A stretch of DNA of 64,000 bases from Chromobotia macracanthus (GCA_036877525.1 JAZGTH010000005.1:9526001-9590000); one strand, 5' to 3'; numbered from the stretch's first letter, positions 10,901 through 22,075 are shown. Notes: generated from the sequence alone by a model not told the origin. Numbers and translations are program-made.

Positions 10901-13449
10901 AAGACGGGCTGGATATTGCTGGTGTATGAGACCCAATATAGAGAAAAAGATTCAGACCAGTGGACCTCAGTGAGTCTAACGCAACCTTGTGCAATCAGCG
11001 CATCCACACTGCTTTCACATCTAATGAGAAACAGAAGTCAGATGTGTTTCTGGGAGAGTTCCTCTTAGCGTTATAAAAGGCAATTTCTGCGAAAGCTTAT
11101 GAGTCATTAAACCAATTCACGGTAGTAAGGGCTATAATCAGACATATACTGAAACATTGTCTAATTACAATAGCTGAGTCTCTTCAAGATTGCTGCTGTG
11201 CTATATTGTCACTTATCCTTGTTTATCTGTCTCTAGCTGGATAATGGCAAAATCACACAGGCGTATATCTACGGTCTGCGCAGCAACATTGAATATGAAG
11301 TCAGAGTGAGGTCAAAAATGAGAGGCTACAATTATGGGGCTTTCAGTGAATCCATCTTCATTCTAATTCCCTACAAAGGTCTGATTTTAGATTATGTCTT
11401 GAGGTTTAGGAAGGAAGTTACCTGTATTATTCAGTAATGTTTTGAATGTGCTATTTTAATTACAGAGTCAAGGGTTCCTATTACAGCTGTCTTCATCTTT
11501 GCCGCCGTTGGTATTGGGGTTCTCTTGATGCTGTTTATAGTCTCACGTCAACAGAAGTAAGTACATATTAAAATTGTGAAGAAAATCTGTCAGCGCTAGG
11601 ATCTAAATTGTTTTCATATTCATATTAATCACTAATTGCCTCCATCCTTGCATTCTGTCTTTCCTACTGCATCTACTGTGTCTAACGTTTGGGTTACAGT
11701 CATTAATGCTCTGGACACATGCATCACAAAAAGCACTGAAATAAACAAGACTAATATATGAGATATATAATAGCGAATTTGTAATTAAGGGAAGGTGAGA
11801 ATCATAGCTGACGCTGATACTACAGTGGCTGTTCTGAGTCCGTGATCAGAGTGCTTATAAGTTAAATTTCCTTTTTTACATTGGATGATTTCTAGCAGCA
11901 ACCAAACCACCAGCTGTCATTTTAGGCAGAAATTTAGCATTCGCTACGGTAACAAAAGACAATACAGAATTGTTGAGGAGAATAATTCGGCTCAGATTTC
12001 TCAGAGGACCGTGGAGTTAGCCGTAAATATTGCAATTTGCTCTGTAATTTTTACTGAGGTCTTCTGTGCAGCGCAATTTTATCTAGGGCTTTTACCCGAC
12101 GTGTTTTTCATTTTACTGTTGTGCCTTGCACATTCTGCTGTTTTTATTGGCCACTGTACTGTTAGCCTGCACTACTGAATTCACCATCTAAATTCCAACC
12201 GTTGCCAGCTGTATTTTAAGCAAATTAAAATTAAAATTGCACTACATCTACTAATAGGTCAGCTACAATTAATAGGACAATGAATGTCACCATGTTTCTA
12301 AACATGACAATGCAAAACTGATTAATAATGGTTAACCTTAATGCTTCTGACTCAAAAATGACCACTACACCCAATAACTATTCTTTAAACCTTATAAATC
12401 TATGGCTGATTTCTATTCTAGATTAATGGTGATATTTCTGCCACCTGTACCTGGACCAAAAATCAAAGGGATTGACCCAGTGCTTTTACAGGTTTGACTT
12501 AATGCCAGTTTTTAGTAATATATACTTTATTATAAATTCTATACATCATTTCCATATGTTTTTTTTTCCTTTACAGAAAGGCAAGCTGACTGAATTTACA
12601 TCCATCTTAGGCACCCACCCAGGTTTGCGTCCAGAACTGTACAGCAATGATCCGTGGGTGGAGTTCATAGAGGTGGACATCGATGAACCACACGAGAGTC
12701 AGGAGGAGCTCCTTATTGCCGACTCTCCCGTCTCTGACTCGCCTCAAATGTCCAGTGGCTTCAGGGATGATGATTCTGGTCGGGCTAGCTGCTGTGATCC
12801 GGACCTATCAGATCATGATCAAACCGATCTTCATCACCCTTCATCCAGCGGACATGATGGTTTCCACCCGCTGTCTCGCGCTCATTCTGGGACACCCCAA
12901 CCTGTGGCTGCCGGCCCTCAAGAAACAACCTGGCCAAACAGTCTATACTCTCAGGTGAGTGACGTTACTCAGCGTGGTGAGGTAGTCCTGTCTCCAGATG
13001 AGGAAGAAATTGCCAACAGCTGCTGTTATAGCGAAGCCGTAAAGGATAATGAGAACGATAAGAGAAAAGAACTCCAGCGGTTGGTGGAGACCCCTGATGA
13101 AAGAGGCTACACCTCTGAACTTACTGCCAGCGTGATCAGTGCCCAGCACAGTAAACCAAGCCCACCCACAACAGACAAATTGCCCTTCACAGAAGAGGCG
13201 AGTCAAGAGCCACACAATACACCTACAAACCAGAGCAATGAGACAGACTCTTCACCTCTGTCCACAGCATTTCCCACCCTTGCAAAGCCCCCCAGTCCTG
13301 AGTATACTATGGTGGATGGAGTTGACTGGAAAAACAGTCTCCTCCTCAAACCAAATATACAAACATCCCCACAGAAGGCCGTGACGAAGACTTTTCCCAC
13401 TACAGGAGGATACTTGACTGCTGAGTTACTCGACAACATTACTCGCTAG
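7958..13449 (+). CDS. ghrb: Growth hormone receptor, fish type II (ghrb-like)
   Basis: Class I cytokine receptor of the plasma membrane that signals through JAK2/STAT5. Exons: 7958-8033, 9764-9899, 10408-10586, 10785-10969, 11237-11378, 11466-11556, 12422-12491, 12577-13449 (1752 nt, 583 aa), all in phase. Residues 1-about 18 are a signal peptide (MEAVLVICLLFIAAVG). The ectodomain has FPDPPVGLNWTLL and YGAFS (225-229), the receptor's form of the WSxWS motif. The transmembrane segment is about 243-265. Box 1 (PPVPGPKIKGIDP, about 276-288) binds JAK2. WVEFIEVD (320-327) matches the ubiquitin-dependent endocytosis motif, followed by DDDSGRASCC. Tyrosines occur in SPEYTMVDG and the C-terminal GYLTAELL. 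The third ectodomain cysteine pair is absent (SSYGIQL, DEMSFSV), as known for fish type II receptors. A poly(A) signal lies at 14166. Confidence 0.96.
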
Positions 13450-14385
13450 CTAAAAGTGGAGGAGTGTCTTGGGAGGTGTCGGGGAACAGGAGTGTTTGTG
13501 ATCTGTGTCACAAACATCTGACAAGATATCATACACAGTTGGCCAACACCAGACAAGCTTGAAACAAAGCCAGATGGGCTTCTCATATTGAAACAAATCT
13601 TTTGAGAAATTAAGGTTTTATAAGTCCTGGAGTCATTTTTATTCTCATAAGTTGGAGGCGTAACGATGCTTTCCTAAGAGGTTATTTTGGAGCAAATATT
13701 AAGTATTTTAGCTGGTTGTTTACTGCCATTAAAAAAACACCAACATTTATTTTCTCACATGGAGTTGTATAAAAGAATTACATATACCGTGTCTGCTTTT
13801 GTCATTTGTTGCATTGTTGAAAGTTACAAAACAGTTTAGGTAAACTAACCACTACATGCCTGTAAAGTGCCTACTTTTGATTGTATTTTAATATCAGTGT
13901 TAAGAACAATACGCTCAGATATGGGTTTGAATTATGGAGATCTCTTGTTAATGTGAATCGTTACAGGTGTTTGTTCAGTGAAATTAATAGTATTTTTGTG
14001 CCAAAATGTTGTATAGCATCAAATATTTCAATTTTGTTGTAACAACAAACCTTTAAGCGCTGTTTGGGCCTTGCTTTGTTCAGAATTGCATAACAGCACA
14101 AATAGTACACCGTGCAAAATGGGACATTTTCAGAGTATATTGTGACTTTGTACTATACTTGTATGAATAAAAAAAACTCATCTCAGAAAGATTGGTTTTG
14201 TGCTAAATGACTTGAACGACCTCTGATACTGCAGCGGGTTCGAGCAGGTAGAGATCACGTGGTTACGTTTTCTAAGCCAAGCTTATCTTTGCAGGGCTTA
14301 AAACAAACAAGTTTACGACAACGTTAACAAGTCGTTTAGTAGTCGTGGTTTATTACATTACATGTGAAAGAGCGTGGTAAAAGAA
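13450..14385 (+). other. ghr 3' UTR and short ghr-ccdc152 spacer
   Basis: The 3' UTR runs from the TAG at 13447-13449 to AATAAA at 14166-14171. Fewer than about 200 bp then separate it from the ccdc152 start, so the ccdc152 promoter must be close to or inside the ghr 3' end. No other gene is seen. Confidence 0.75.
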
Positions 14386-16184
14386 ATGCAAGCCGAAATG
14401 AAACCTTTAGTCAACATGAGAAAGCTCACTGCAGTCGACCTGGACAAACTTGTGAAAGATTTCATCCAACTGGAGCATGTAAGACCATGAACCGTAAATC
14501 TCACATTAAATTAGCATGAACTTAGTGTTGATATAAAACCTCGTTTTGAGGTAAATGAATGTTGCTTGTTTAAGAAAATCACTGAGATGAAAGGAGGAAA
14601 TAACACTCTTGAAATACAACTGGACGAGACTAGAAGACTTTTAAAACTCGCCCAAAACAAGGAGAAAGAGTTCACTGAAGGTGAGAGAAACAACCTCCAG
14701 ACGTGTTGACCATTAGCTTTGTGCTGACATGGTAAAAAGAGGCTTTACAAGCACAGTAATGTTATATCATCATATAAATATAAGTAGAAATCAAAACAAA
14801 AATCGCTATGAATGAACTTTTATCGTACGATTGAATCAACCTGGTTTGATCTCCGCTGCCCCCTAGTGGTTCATTATAGAAACGTGGCCAATGTGTTGAG
14901 GAGTTAGTTTGCAGTTTTATTGAATTATGTGCTTAATATCTCCATTATTTGAATTATAATATAATTTACCTTCCCTTCGTTTGTATCATTTCCACTGCTG
15001 CAGAATGCTTGTAGTAAAATCATTATTATTATTTTTTCAGATAAAGAGAGACTTTTGGAAACCGTCCTAGTTCTGCAACAAACCTTACAACAACAGTGCG
15101 ATCTCAGAGGTACATACATAACTGTAATACATAAATATAAATATATATATATGTATGTATGTGCTTTATGTATTACATAAATATGTAATACATAAAGCAC
15201 TGTTTTCATTCCTATGTGATTGCCACAATGTGCAAAAATGTGCATTAGTATGATGACACGTTTTCTAGCTGAAAATGAGAGGCTGAGACATGCAACTCTT
15301 CAGATGAAGAAGGAAAATGAGGCCCAGTTAGAGGTAAAATAGTTAATGATTATATTTCAATGCACTGCTGTTAACATGAGCATGTGAAAAGTTTTGCGTG
15401 CTCAATTCCGCCACCTTGTGGTTGTAGGAAAACAAGGCTCAGCTTCAGAGACTCGCTGCCCAGATGAGGGCTGTTAAAGATCACCACCAGAGGGAGCTGC
15501 ACGATTTTGCTAAAGAAACACAGAGGAAACGTCAGTGAAAATCACAATTTATTCTTCACCATAAACAGCAGAACCGAGACAGCAAGAATAGTTTGATGCT
15601 GAATTGTTTTTCTTCTTTTGAAGTGGAAGCTAAAGAGTCGGAAATGAAAGTGGCTCTTGAGAAAAATGAATGTGCTTTAGAAGAGATGAGAACACAGATC
15701 AGGGAGAAGGAGACGGAAAAGCAAAGTCAAATTATTAAGCTTCAAATGGAGGTGAAAGGTTTTATTGGAACTCTATGTAGGTTTCTGTATTTTGTCATTT
15801 ATTTTCATTGCAACATGTGACTATTTTAATATGTAATGTTATGTTATTTTATGTTTTTTGCAGTTTGGTGCTAAGCTTGCAAGAGCTCAGAGCATGTCAG
15901 TAAAAACTCACACACACACGCAAGCATCCGGCCCTCTCCCAAAAAACATCTTTAAAAGAGTGAGTCATGCTGCAGTGTTTATCAAAATACTGTTACTGGC
16001 AGTCATAGTTATTAACATGTTTCATTTCTTGTCTCTGTCTATGTTGTTTGGTCCTCAGAAGCTCCAGTTCGTTCAGGAGGAAAAAAACAAAGAGATTGAG
16101 GCCCTGCGTCAGAGAGTAAGAGAACTGGAACAGCAGAACTTTCATGGCCTGATAGACTCTCGTCTGAAGAGGAGGAAAATCTAA
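14386..16184 (+). CDS. ccdc152: ccdc152, coiled-coil domain-containing protein 152
   Basis: Eight exons join in phase: 14386-14478, 14575-14680, 15041-15109, 15269-15333, 15428-15530, 15624-15751, 15864-15959, 16059-16184 (786 nt, 261 aa; the human protein is about 254 aa). The product is charged and Glu/Lys/Gln-rich, predicted mostly coiled coil, with no signal peptide or membrane segment. It ends in RLKRRKI, a basic tail. The start is the first ATG (MQAEMKP); in-frame Met at codons 5 and 11 are alternatives. Identification rests on coiled-coil character, length, exon number and position directly after ghr, as in mammals. Its cellular role is poorly known. A poly(A) signal lies at 16372. Confidence 0.87.
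14857..14869 (-). promoter_or_regulatory. CTCF-like site in ccdc152 intron 2
   Basis: On the minus strand the sequence reads CCACTAGGGGGCA, close to the CTCF core. Another possible minus-oriented site, CCACAAGGTGGCGG, lies at 15408-15421. Binding is inferred only. Confidence 0.4.
15161..15200. repeat. Perfect inverted repeat, 16-bp arms, in a ccdc152 intron
   Basis: GTGCTTTATGTATTAC at 15161-15176 is repeated as its exact reverse complement at 15185-15200, with an 8-bp AT loop, directly after a TATATATGTATGTATG run. Confidence 0.9.
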
Positions 16185-17910
16185 TGAGATGTATTTGAAT
16201 CTGCCCATTTATGTTTTTAATTGTTCTTTGACTTTTAAAATGTTTCTTCCTGAGAGTTTTAAAATGTTTATAATTTTTCAGGATATTCTTTAAATCTACG
16301 TTTTCTGCATTGAATTGTAATTTCACTGTTAATTTTTCATTTCAATTGCCGTTCTGTCGTTTAGCATTGAAAATAAAAACATATGGCTCTGGCGACTGGT
16401 ACAGGGAGGTCATTCAGAAACACCTGCCATCAGATTTGGCAGGTGACATGGACTTCTAGAGATTATGGCTTGGGTGCTCTTAGTTGGGGTCCTCACATGT
16501 AAACACAACCGCCGTGTTCCAGATAAAGCTTCTAATCTCATCAATAGAAACGCTTGGTAAATCTGTGACTGCTGCAGGCACACGCGCCCACGCTCACAAA
16601 AATACAAAGTGCCTTGTGCATGGAAAATGCCAGGAAAATGCTGGCTTGCATAATTAAACGAATGGAAAAAGTGACTTTTTTATACACAATTTAGAGCACT
16701 TTCCTTATATTTTTAACTATAAGCAATCTGCAAAAAATGACAGTGTATTTGCTTGTCAGTGTAGACATTATTAAATGTAATCTTATGAGGTAGTCAGTTA
16801 TGTCTGATAACGTAGAAGAGAATAAATGCATAGAAATATAGCAACATATATAGATCACGCACAACACTTTGCACATGTTTGCCTTCCGTCACAAGAGTGG
16901 CACATTTGAACGCTGGCAGACTAGTAATAATCATATTGGCCGAACCCCTTTATTTGTCAAGGAGAGGCTGTACTAATCTGATTTAGTAATGCTTTTACAT
17001 AACCTCTGATCCTATACTGTAGAGTCAGAGATCAGCCTTGTTAAGATCTCAAGACAATCATATCTCTGGGGTATTCCTACCATGCCACTATCTAAACAAT
17101 ATAGCCTATGAGCTCATCAAAAGGATTAGCGATACATAGGCTTGCCAGTTTTTTATCTTCGCTTTTCTGTGGGTTTTGCCTTTTGTGTATCTGTGGCATC
17201 GTCTTGGACAGTGGGGAGGATTAAGGAAGCTCTAAATAAAGCCGGCAGATTAGGGAACATGATACCAGTGTGTTCTGTCTCACTTTGACAGAGTGGAAGT
17301 CACTGACAGACAGAATGAGCTGAAGACAGGAAGAACATCCAATGTTATGATGAAGGGAAACCAAAGACACAGGATTTAGGAAACTACATAAATGCTTTTT
17401 AATTAATGCAGTTTTAGAACAGTACGACAATATGTCGATGCTTACTTGAACTTAATGACACTGGATTTTGGGGGACTTTTTGACTACGTACTATGTTAAA
17501 GAGCCATCCGTCAGTGTGACAAAACATTGTTACCGACCTTTTTTGGACTCTGGAAACAAATCTGTAAAACAAAATGAACATGTCGACGTATACTCTGATT
17601 TCTAATACTATTAAAAAGAGCTATGCGTTGGTTCACTACAAACAGGGGAGCACAAAGGTAAGATTGTGTGTTGTTATACGCCTTGTGTGTGTTATAAAGT
17701 TTAACTTTTTTAATTTAACAATGTCATTAAATGCATTATTTACATTTGTACCTCTTAGTAAGGTTTCAAGGTTTTGTTTATAAGTTGATCAGATATTTTG
17801 CACATCCATATGCATTACATTTATATCTATTTCTATGCATGAAATGATTTCAACTTCTGCAAATGTGCTGCTTTGCTCCCATTTTAATTTCAGCCTTAAG
17901 CAGCTACAAT
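16185..17910. other. nim1k: ccdc152-nim1k interval
   Basis: Holds the ccdc152 3' UTR (AATAAA at 16372-16377) and nim1k upstream DNA. A probable nim1k non-coding exon ends at CACAAAG|GTAAGATT (donor at 17658); the coding exon starts at 17894 after a T-rich acceptor, with the ATG at 17911. I see no exon of SELENOP, which lies antisense here in mammals, on the minus strand. Confidence 0.5.
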
Positions 17911-19509
17911 ATGCCTTCAAGGGCAAATCAGGTGCGTCCGCAGGTGCAGCGGCACAACCTCTACACCCTGACGGACAGCTCAGAAAGTGCGTCAGAGAAA
18001 GAGGAGACGGACACATCCGAGCACCTGACACCCCTAGAAAAATTAACCCTGGAAATGTGCAATAATGAAAATGTCAAAAAGGAACTGACCTTGGGCAGAC
18101 AAGTGGGCTTCTACAAAGTCCACGGTCAAATAGGCTGTGGGAACTTTTCAAAAGTCAAACTGGCCCTTCACGCTCTTACCAAAGGTATGGCCTAAAAAGA
18201 AAATGAATGAATTGTTAAAGTAGGTCAGAAATAAAAGAGTTACAAGATTAATTACTAATGACATCATCCTGTATTTCTTATGCATGCATTCCCTGCAGAC
18301 AAGGTTGCTATTAAGATCCTGGATAAGATGAGGCTTGATCTGCAGATGCAAAAGATGCTGTCCAGAGAGATAGCCAACATGGAGAGCTTGTATCACCCAA
18401 ACATACTGCAACTCTATGAGGTATTGGAGACACCTGGTCGGTTGTACTTGGTTCTGGAGTTTGCTGGAGAAGGAGACCTTCACACCAAAATCAGCACATC
18501 AGGAAAACTTTCAGATCAAGAAAGCAAGATTGTATTTGCCCAAGTTCTGTCAGCAGTCAAATACATGGTTAGACTTTTTCCCCTATAATAGCACAAATAT
18601 ATAAAACTAAATGCTATACATAATAACATATAATAGCATGAATAAACGTCCTAAAAATAGAATACAGTTTACTCTAGAATGTAGCCTGCTAAATAATTGT
18701 ATTCAAGTGTGTATGTCCTCAAGTTCAATTATCTGTGTATGTGTTCATTTCAGCATGAGAAAAACATCATTCATCGAGATCTAAAGGCTGAAAATGTCCT
18801 TTATACCAGCAACACCTGTGTGAAGGTGGCTGATCTTGGCTTCAGCACAAGAATAAATAATCGAAACCAAGCTCTAGACACGTTTTGTGGTTCTCCTCCT
18901 TATGCTGCTCCAGAACTCTTTAAAGATGAGTCTTACATCGGGCCACCTGTGGATGTGTGGGCCATGGGCGTCCTCCTGTTTTTCATGGTGACCGGCACCT
19001 TGCCATTCCGTGCTGACACTGTGCACAAGCTGAGACGTGCTGTGCTTGAGGGGTCCTTTGTCCTGCCCACCTGGGTATCAACTCCGTGTCAGCGGCTGAT
19101 TCGGGGTATCCTGAAGCCAGATCCCTCTGAACGATGTGCCCTGGACCAGATGCTGGGCTGTGAGTGGCTGCTGCCGGTGGAATTGTTTCGCCCTGTTCCT
19201 CCCTTATACCAGCTGAGCCCTGTTCATCTTCTGGAGGCTGGCTCGGGAGAGCTCGACAGAGACCAGGAGGAGGTAAAAGTTGGTCTGGATAAACTGGGAA
19301 TTACTCGGGAACATATTCTTAATAACCAGGGAAAGAACATTCGCAGTCCCATCACAGGAGTTTACCGTATATTGCTGCACAGAGTTAGAAAAAGCGGGGG
19401 AGCTGAGTCTGCACCCATAGTCAGTGGTGTTGTCAAAGATCCCAAAAGAGATAGTCTACGTGCCTACAGGAATCTACGGCACACGTCAAAACTGTGTGTT
19501 CTTTCTTAA
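17911..19509 (+). CDS. nim1k: nim1k, NIM1 serine/threonine kinase (AMPK-related)
   Basis: Three coding exons (17911-18184, 18299-18567, 18754-19509) join in phase to 1299 nt, 432 aa; the human protein is 436 aa. An acidic/Ser-rich N-terminus is followed by the kinase domain: glycine loop GCGNFSKV (from G75), VAIK with ATP-binding Lys97, HRDLKAEN with catalytic Asp190, the metal-binding motif as DLG (208-210) rather than DFG, the activation loop DTFCGSPPYAAPE with Thr224 as the expected LKB1 site, and DVWAMGVLLFFMVTG. The C-terminal ITREHILNNQG and HTSKLCVLS match NIM1. The family acts downstream of LKB1; substrates are not well known. The ATG in MPSRANQ is the first in-frame start in its exon after the acceptor. 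Confidence 0.96.
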
Positions 19510-20412
19510 TGAGCTTAACATTGAGGAATTTTATTGTATTTCTGTTATTATGGCTCATATTGTTTCACAAACAATTTACCATTAGCCACTTATGTTTAAT
19601 AGTCAATTATTTGTTTAATCCTATTGTGTCCGCATAATATCTAACTTCACAATGTACTTTTCAACAAAGACATTTTATTGCTTAATGTTCATAGCACTCT
19701 TTAAATACTTTCCCAAGGTTAATTACCATTTCCGCATGAAGTTTAGCTTCACTTGCATTGAAGTCTTACCATGTCTGCCATCTGTTTTCTATTTATTTGT
19801 GATAAAATCCACGATAACATTTGTCTGCTGCTTGTTCATACCGCGCAGCCCTACTTTTTCTTATTTTTTTGTGTACAAACTCACTGAATCTTATTGAATA
19901 GGCCTCCATAATCAGTTTACAGCCTCTGTGTTGTCATTGAGGCCCTCTCTCCAAGCTTAAAGCTGCAGCAATCCGTGCAAAAGCCACAGGCGGTTGGTAA
20001 ACAATACAGAGACTGACAGGGAGCAATACGAGTGCCAGACCAGCACTCACCCCGCCACCATCTTCACCTCCCATCTGCGCAGCTTGGCAGATGGAGCGGC
20101 GTCGCAGCTCAGACATCTGCCGGGGTAACAATGAGTTGCTTGTGCCGGGGCCTCAATTTAACGGGACAGCGCGCTGCTATTGTGCTGCAGCCATACACAT
20201 GCAGATCACTGACGGCTGCAGATGGCAGCTGGTGCTATATGCTGCCCCCATTCCTGTTACTTTTGCATGAAAACTTTTGTTGTCCCATGAACTACCAACT
20301 GTGGTGTGTGTGTGTGTGTGTGTGTGTGTACTTAATGTTTCGATGCATTTTTATCAATGACTGCCTATGTGAAAGTGAACACGTGACACAACAAGCATGT
20401 TTTTTAATTTTC
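19510..20412. other. nim1k 3' UTR and spacer with E-box cluster
   Basis: The first part is AT-rich and probably nim1k 3' UTR; no clear AATAAA was found. From about 20030 the sequence becomes GC-richer and repeat-free up to a short (GT)n run at 20302-20329. No exon is seen. Confidence 0.5.
20072..20231. promoter_or_regulatory. Cluster of five proneural-type E-boxes 3' of gadd45g copy A
   Basis: CATCTG at 20072 and 20114, CAGATG at 20088 and 20219, and CAGCTG at 20226, all within 160 bp of GC-rich, non-repetitive DNA. CAGATG/CATCTG is the preferred E-box of neurogenin/NeuroD factors and CAGCTG that of Ascl1. Mammalian Gadd45g is reported to be controlled by such factors. The enhancer role is inferred. 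Confidence 0.45.
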
Positions 20413-21367
20413 TTTATTTTTGCAGTTTGTACAATGAGAAAGGTGAAAGACACTATTTCTAAAGTGAAACCTTTAGAGATTTAAGTTTCATTTTTTCCCC
20501 TTTTGTCTACAAAGTTATACAAACATTTAAATACTTTTTTTTTCAAATTTTCGTATCCAATATTTCTAAAGTGAAACCTTTAGAGATTAAGATTTAAGTT
20601 TCATTTTTTTCCCCCTTTTGTCTACAATTCAAAGTTATACAAACATTTAAATACTTTTTTTTTCCAAATTTCCGTATCCAATATTTCTAAAGTGAAACCT
20701 TTAGAAAAGAACGTTTTTGTCTTTTTATCTTTTTTTTGTCGTATTAAGTTTTCTAAAGTGAAACCTTTAGAGATTAAGACAATTCTGGAAAGTGGAAAGC
20801 ACATTGCTGACAATAAGGCGCGTTATATTGTGCAGCAATCGCGTTTCTAAAAACGTCTGAGATGTTGAATCGGTTTTTAAAAACGCTGCTTCGACGCACC
20901 GCCGCGTCCTCCGCGTGTCCAACGCATGCGATATTTGCTCTGTGCAACAGAGGCAAAACTCGCTTCTCCTTCCTCTCCAAACCTCATCCGCACAAAGAAT
21001 GAGGGCCATTGTGTCGCTCTCGTGGCATGCCTGACCTCATTCACATAAAGAATGAGGATCATCTTGGCATGGACGGGACGAGAAACGACGTAGAACCGCG
21101 AGGGCCACTCGGGCCTGCCTCGCGCTGCCTGGACCGATCAGCCTCCTCAGGAGCATCCAGGGATGTGGAAACATCATCCTCCTCCATTCAAAGGATGTGC
21201 AGAGTATTCCTCAAGGTGTGCAGCATCTCATGAGAGAAGAGTAAAGCTCCAGATCAACGCTCGGGCAGGGTGATCTCAGGAACCCACTCGTTATAGCTGC
21301 GACTCTCTTCACAGAACAGGTGAAGCTTCTCTAGGGCGGGATCCTCCCACGAACCATCAGCTGGGTT
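20413..21367. repeat. Left arm of the large inverted repeat (gadd45g copy A last exon and 3' end)
   Basis: From about 20753 to about 21348 this is almost base-for-base the reverse complement of about 25151-25749. A 74-codon antisense frame is identical in both arms. Differences I saw by eye: one base in GGCGCGTT/GGCACGTT, and a small indel near TTGAATCGG/TTGAAGTCGG. Outside that, the match continues with more changes to the T-rich tandem units at 20459-20750. Confidence 0.93.
20459..20770. repeat. Tandem units with an 18-bp foldback, four copies (3' UTR of gadd45g copy A)
   Basis: CTAAAGTGAAACCTTTAG occurs at 20459-20476, 20566-20583, 20687-20704 and 20753-20770, spaced 107, 121 and 66 bp by T-rich sequence containing TTTGTCTACAA and AAACATTTAAATAC. 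In the sense of the gadd45g mRNA each reads CTAAAGGTTTCACTTTAG, able to form a 6-7 bp stem with a GTTTCA loop. The mirrored arm has three copies. Confidence 0.9.
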
Positions 21368-21927
21368 CTGTTGCACATAAAAACGTGACATTAATACCAC
21401 AGCACGCTACATAGTAAATATATGAACACATTTAGTTTTCTTGGCAATGAGAGGTTATGTATAGCACGCGTACCGTGATGAGGACGCAGTGCGCGTCTTC
21501 AAGATGACCCGACTTGTCGCCCACGATCTCGGCAAGGCGTTGCATGTCGTTTACTCTGACGATGCTGATGTCGTTGTCGAAACAGAAAGCTTGGATGAGA
21601 GTGAAGTGGATCTGAAGGGCGATGTCACACTCAAATTCCTCATCCATCGCCAGGACGCAAAAAGACACGCTGTCTGGGTCACTGAAACGCAAGAAAAAGA
21701 CGTGAGCATGCATTGCACTGCTAAATAAAGCGAAATACTTCATCAAATGCGTTGCATAGAGTAAACAATGCATGGCATACTCACACATTCATAACTTTGG
21801 CAGATTCGTAAACTCCAATGGTAAGGCATTCGTTAGCTTTGGCAGAACCCAAAACTTCTTCGAGAGCTTTTCCGGTGCACTGAGCTCTCTCGCTGGGCTT
21901 CTGGATGACAACTGCTTCAAGAGTCAT
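21254..21927 (-). CDS. gadd45g: gadd45g-type stress sensor, copy A
   Basis: Small acidic GADD45-family protein of the L7Ae-like fold; the family binds MTK1/MEKK4, PCNA, p21 and CDK1 and links stress or differentiation signals to p38/JNK and cell-cycle arrest. Exons 21785-21927, 21474-21681, 21254-21367 join in phase (465 nt, 154 aa). Visible blocks: MTLEAVVIQ start, GVYESAKVMNVDPDSVSFC, DIALQIHFTLIQAFC, DNDISIVRVND, DAHCVLIT, FCEESRSYNEWVPEITLPER. The C-terminus fits GADD45G best. Only three coding exons are seen where GADD45 genes usually have four: the first intron is absent. A TATA box lies at 22023-22030 and CCAAT at 22071 on this strand; a poly(A) signal candidate is at 20413-20418. The paralogue suffix cannot be assigned. 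Confidence 0.92.
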
Positions 21928-22022
21928 GCTGAGGAGGTTGTAAGTCCACAAGGGAGATGAGAGCAGAAGTGCAGGATGGGGAGATCCGAAGAGATAGGTG
22001 CTTGAACTGCGTGCGCCCGCTG

Positions 22023-22075
22023 CTTTTATACTCCTCGGCTCGTGGTGGATAAGAAAGAGGCGTCTTCTGATTGGT
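22023..22075 (-). promoter_or_regulatory. gadd45g copy A core promoter (TATA and CCAAT boxes)
   Basis: On the minus strand a CCAATCAG box (22068-22075) precedes TATAAAAG (22023-22030) by about 40 bp. Transcription would begin near 22000, giving a 5' UTR of about 70 nt. Confidence 0.75.

Noticed and set aside
11885..12178. 97-codon ORF with a hydrophobic tail inside ghr
   Set aside because: Lies in the ghr intron between 11556 and 12422, no match to any receptor exon and no splice sites in phase.
15408..15421. CTCF-like CCACAAGGTGGCGG next to an exon
   Set aside because: Weaker match, within a few bases of a splice acceptor; kept only as a side note to the stronger sites.
21009..21233. 74-codon ORF identical to one at 25268-25492
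   Set aside because: Antisense frame of the gadd45g 3' UTR, present twice because of the inverted duplication; identity comes from the repeat, not protein selection.
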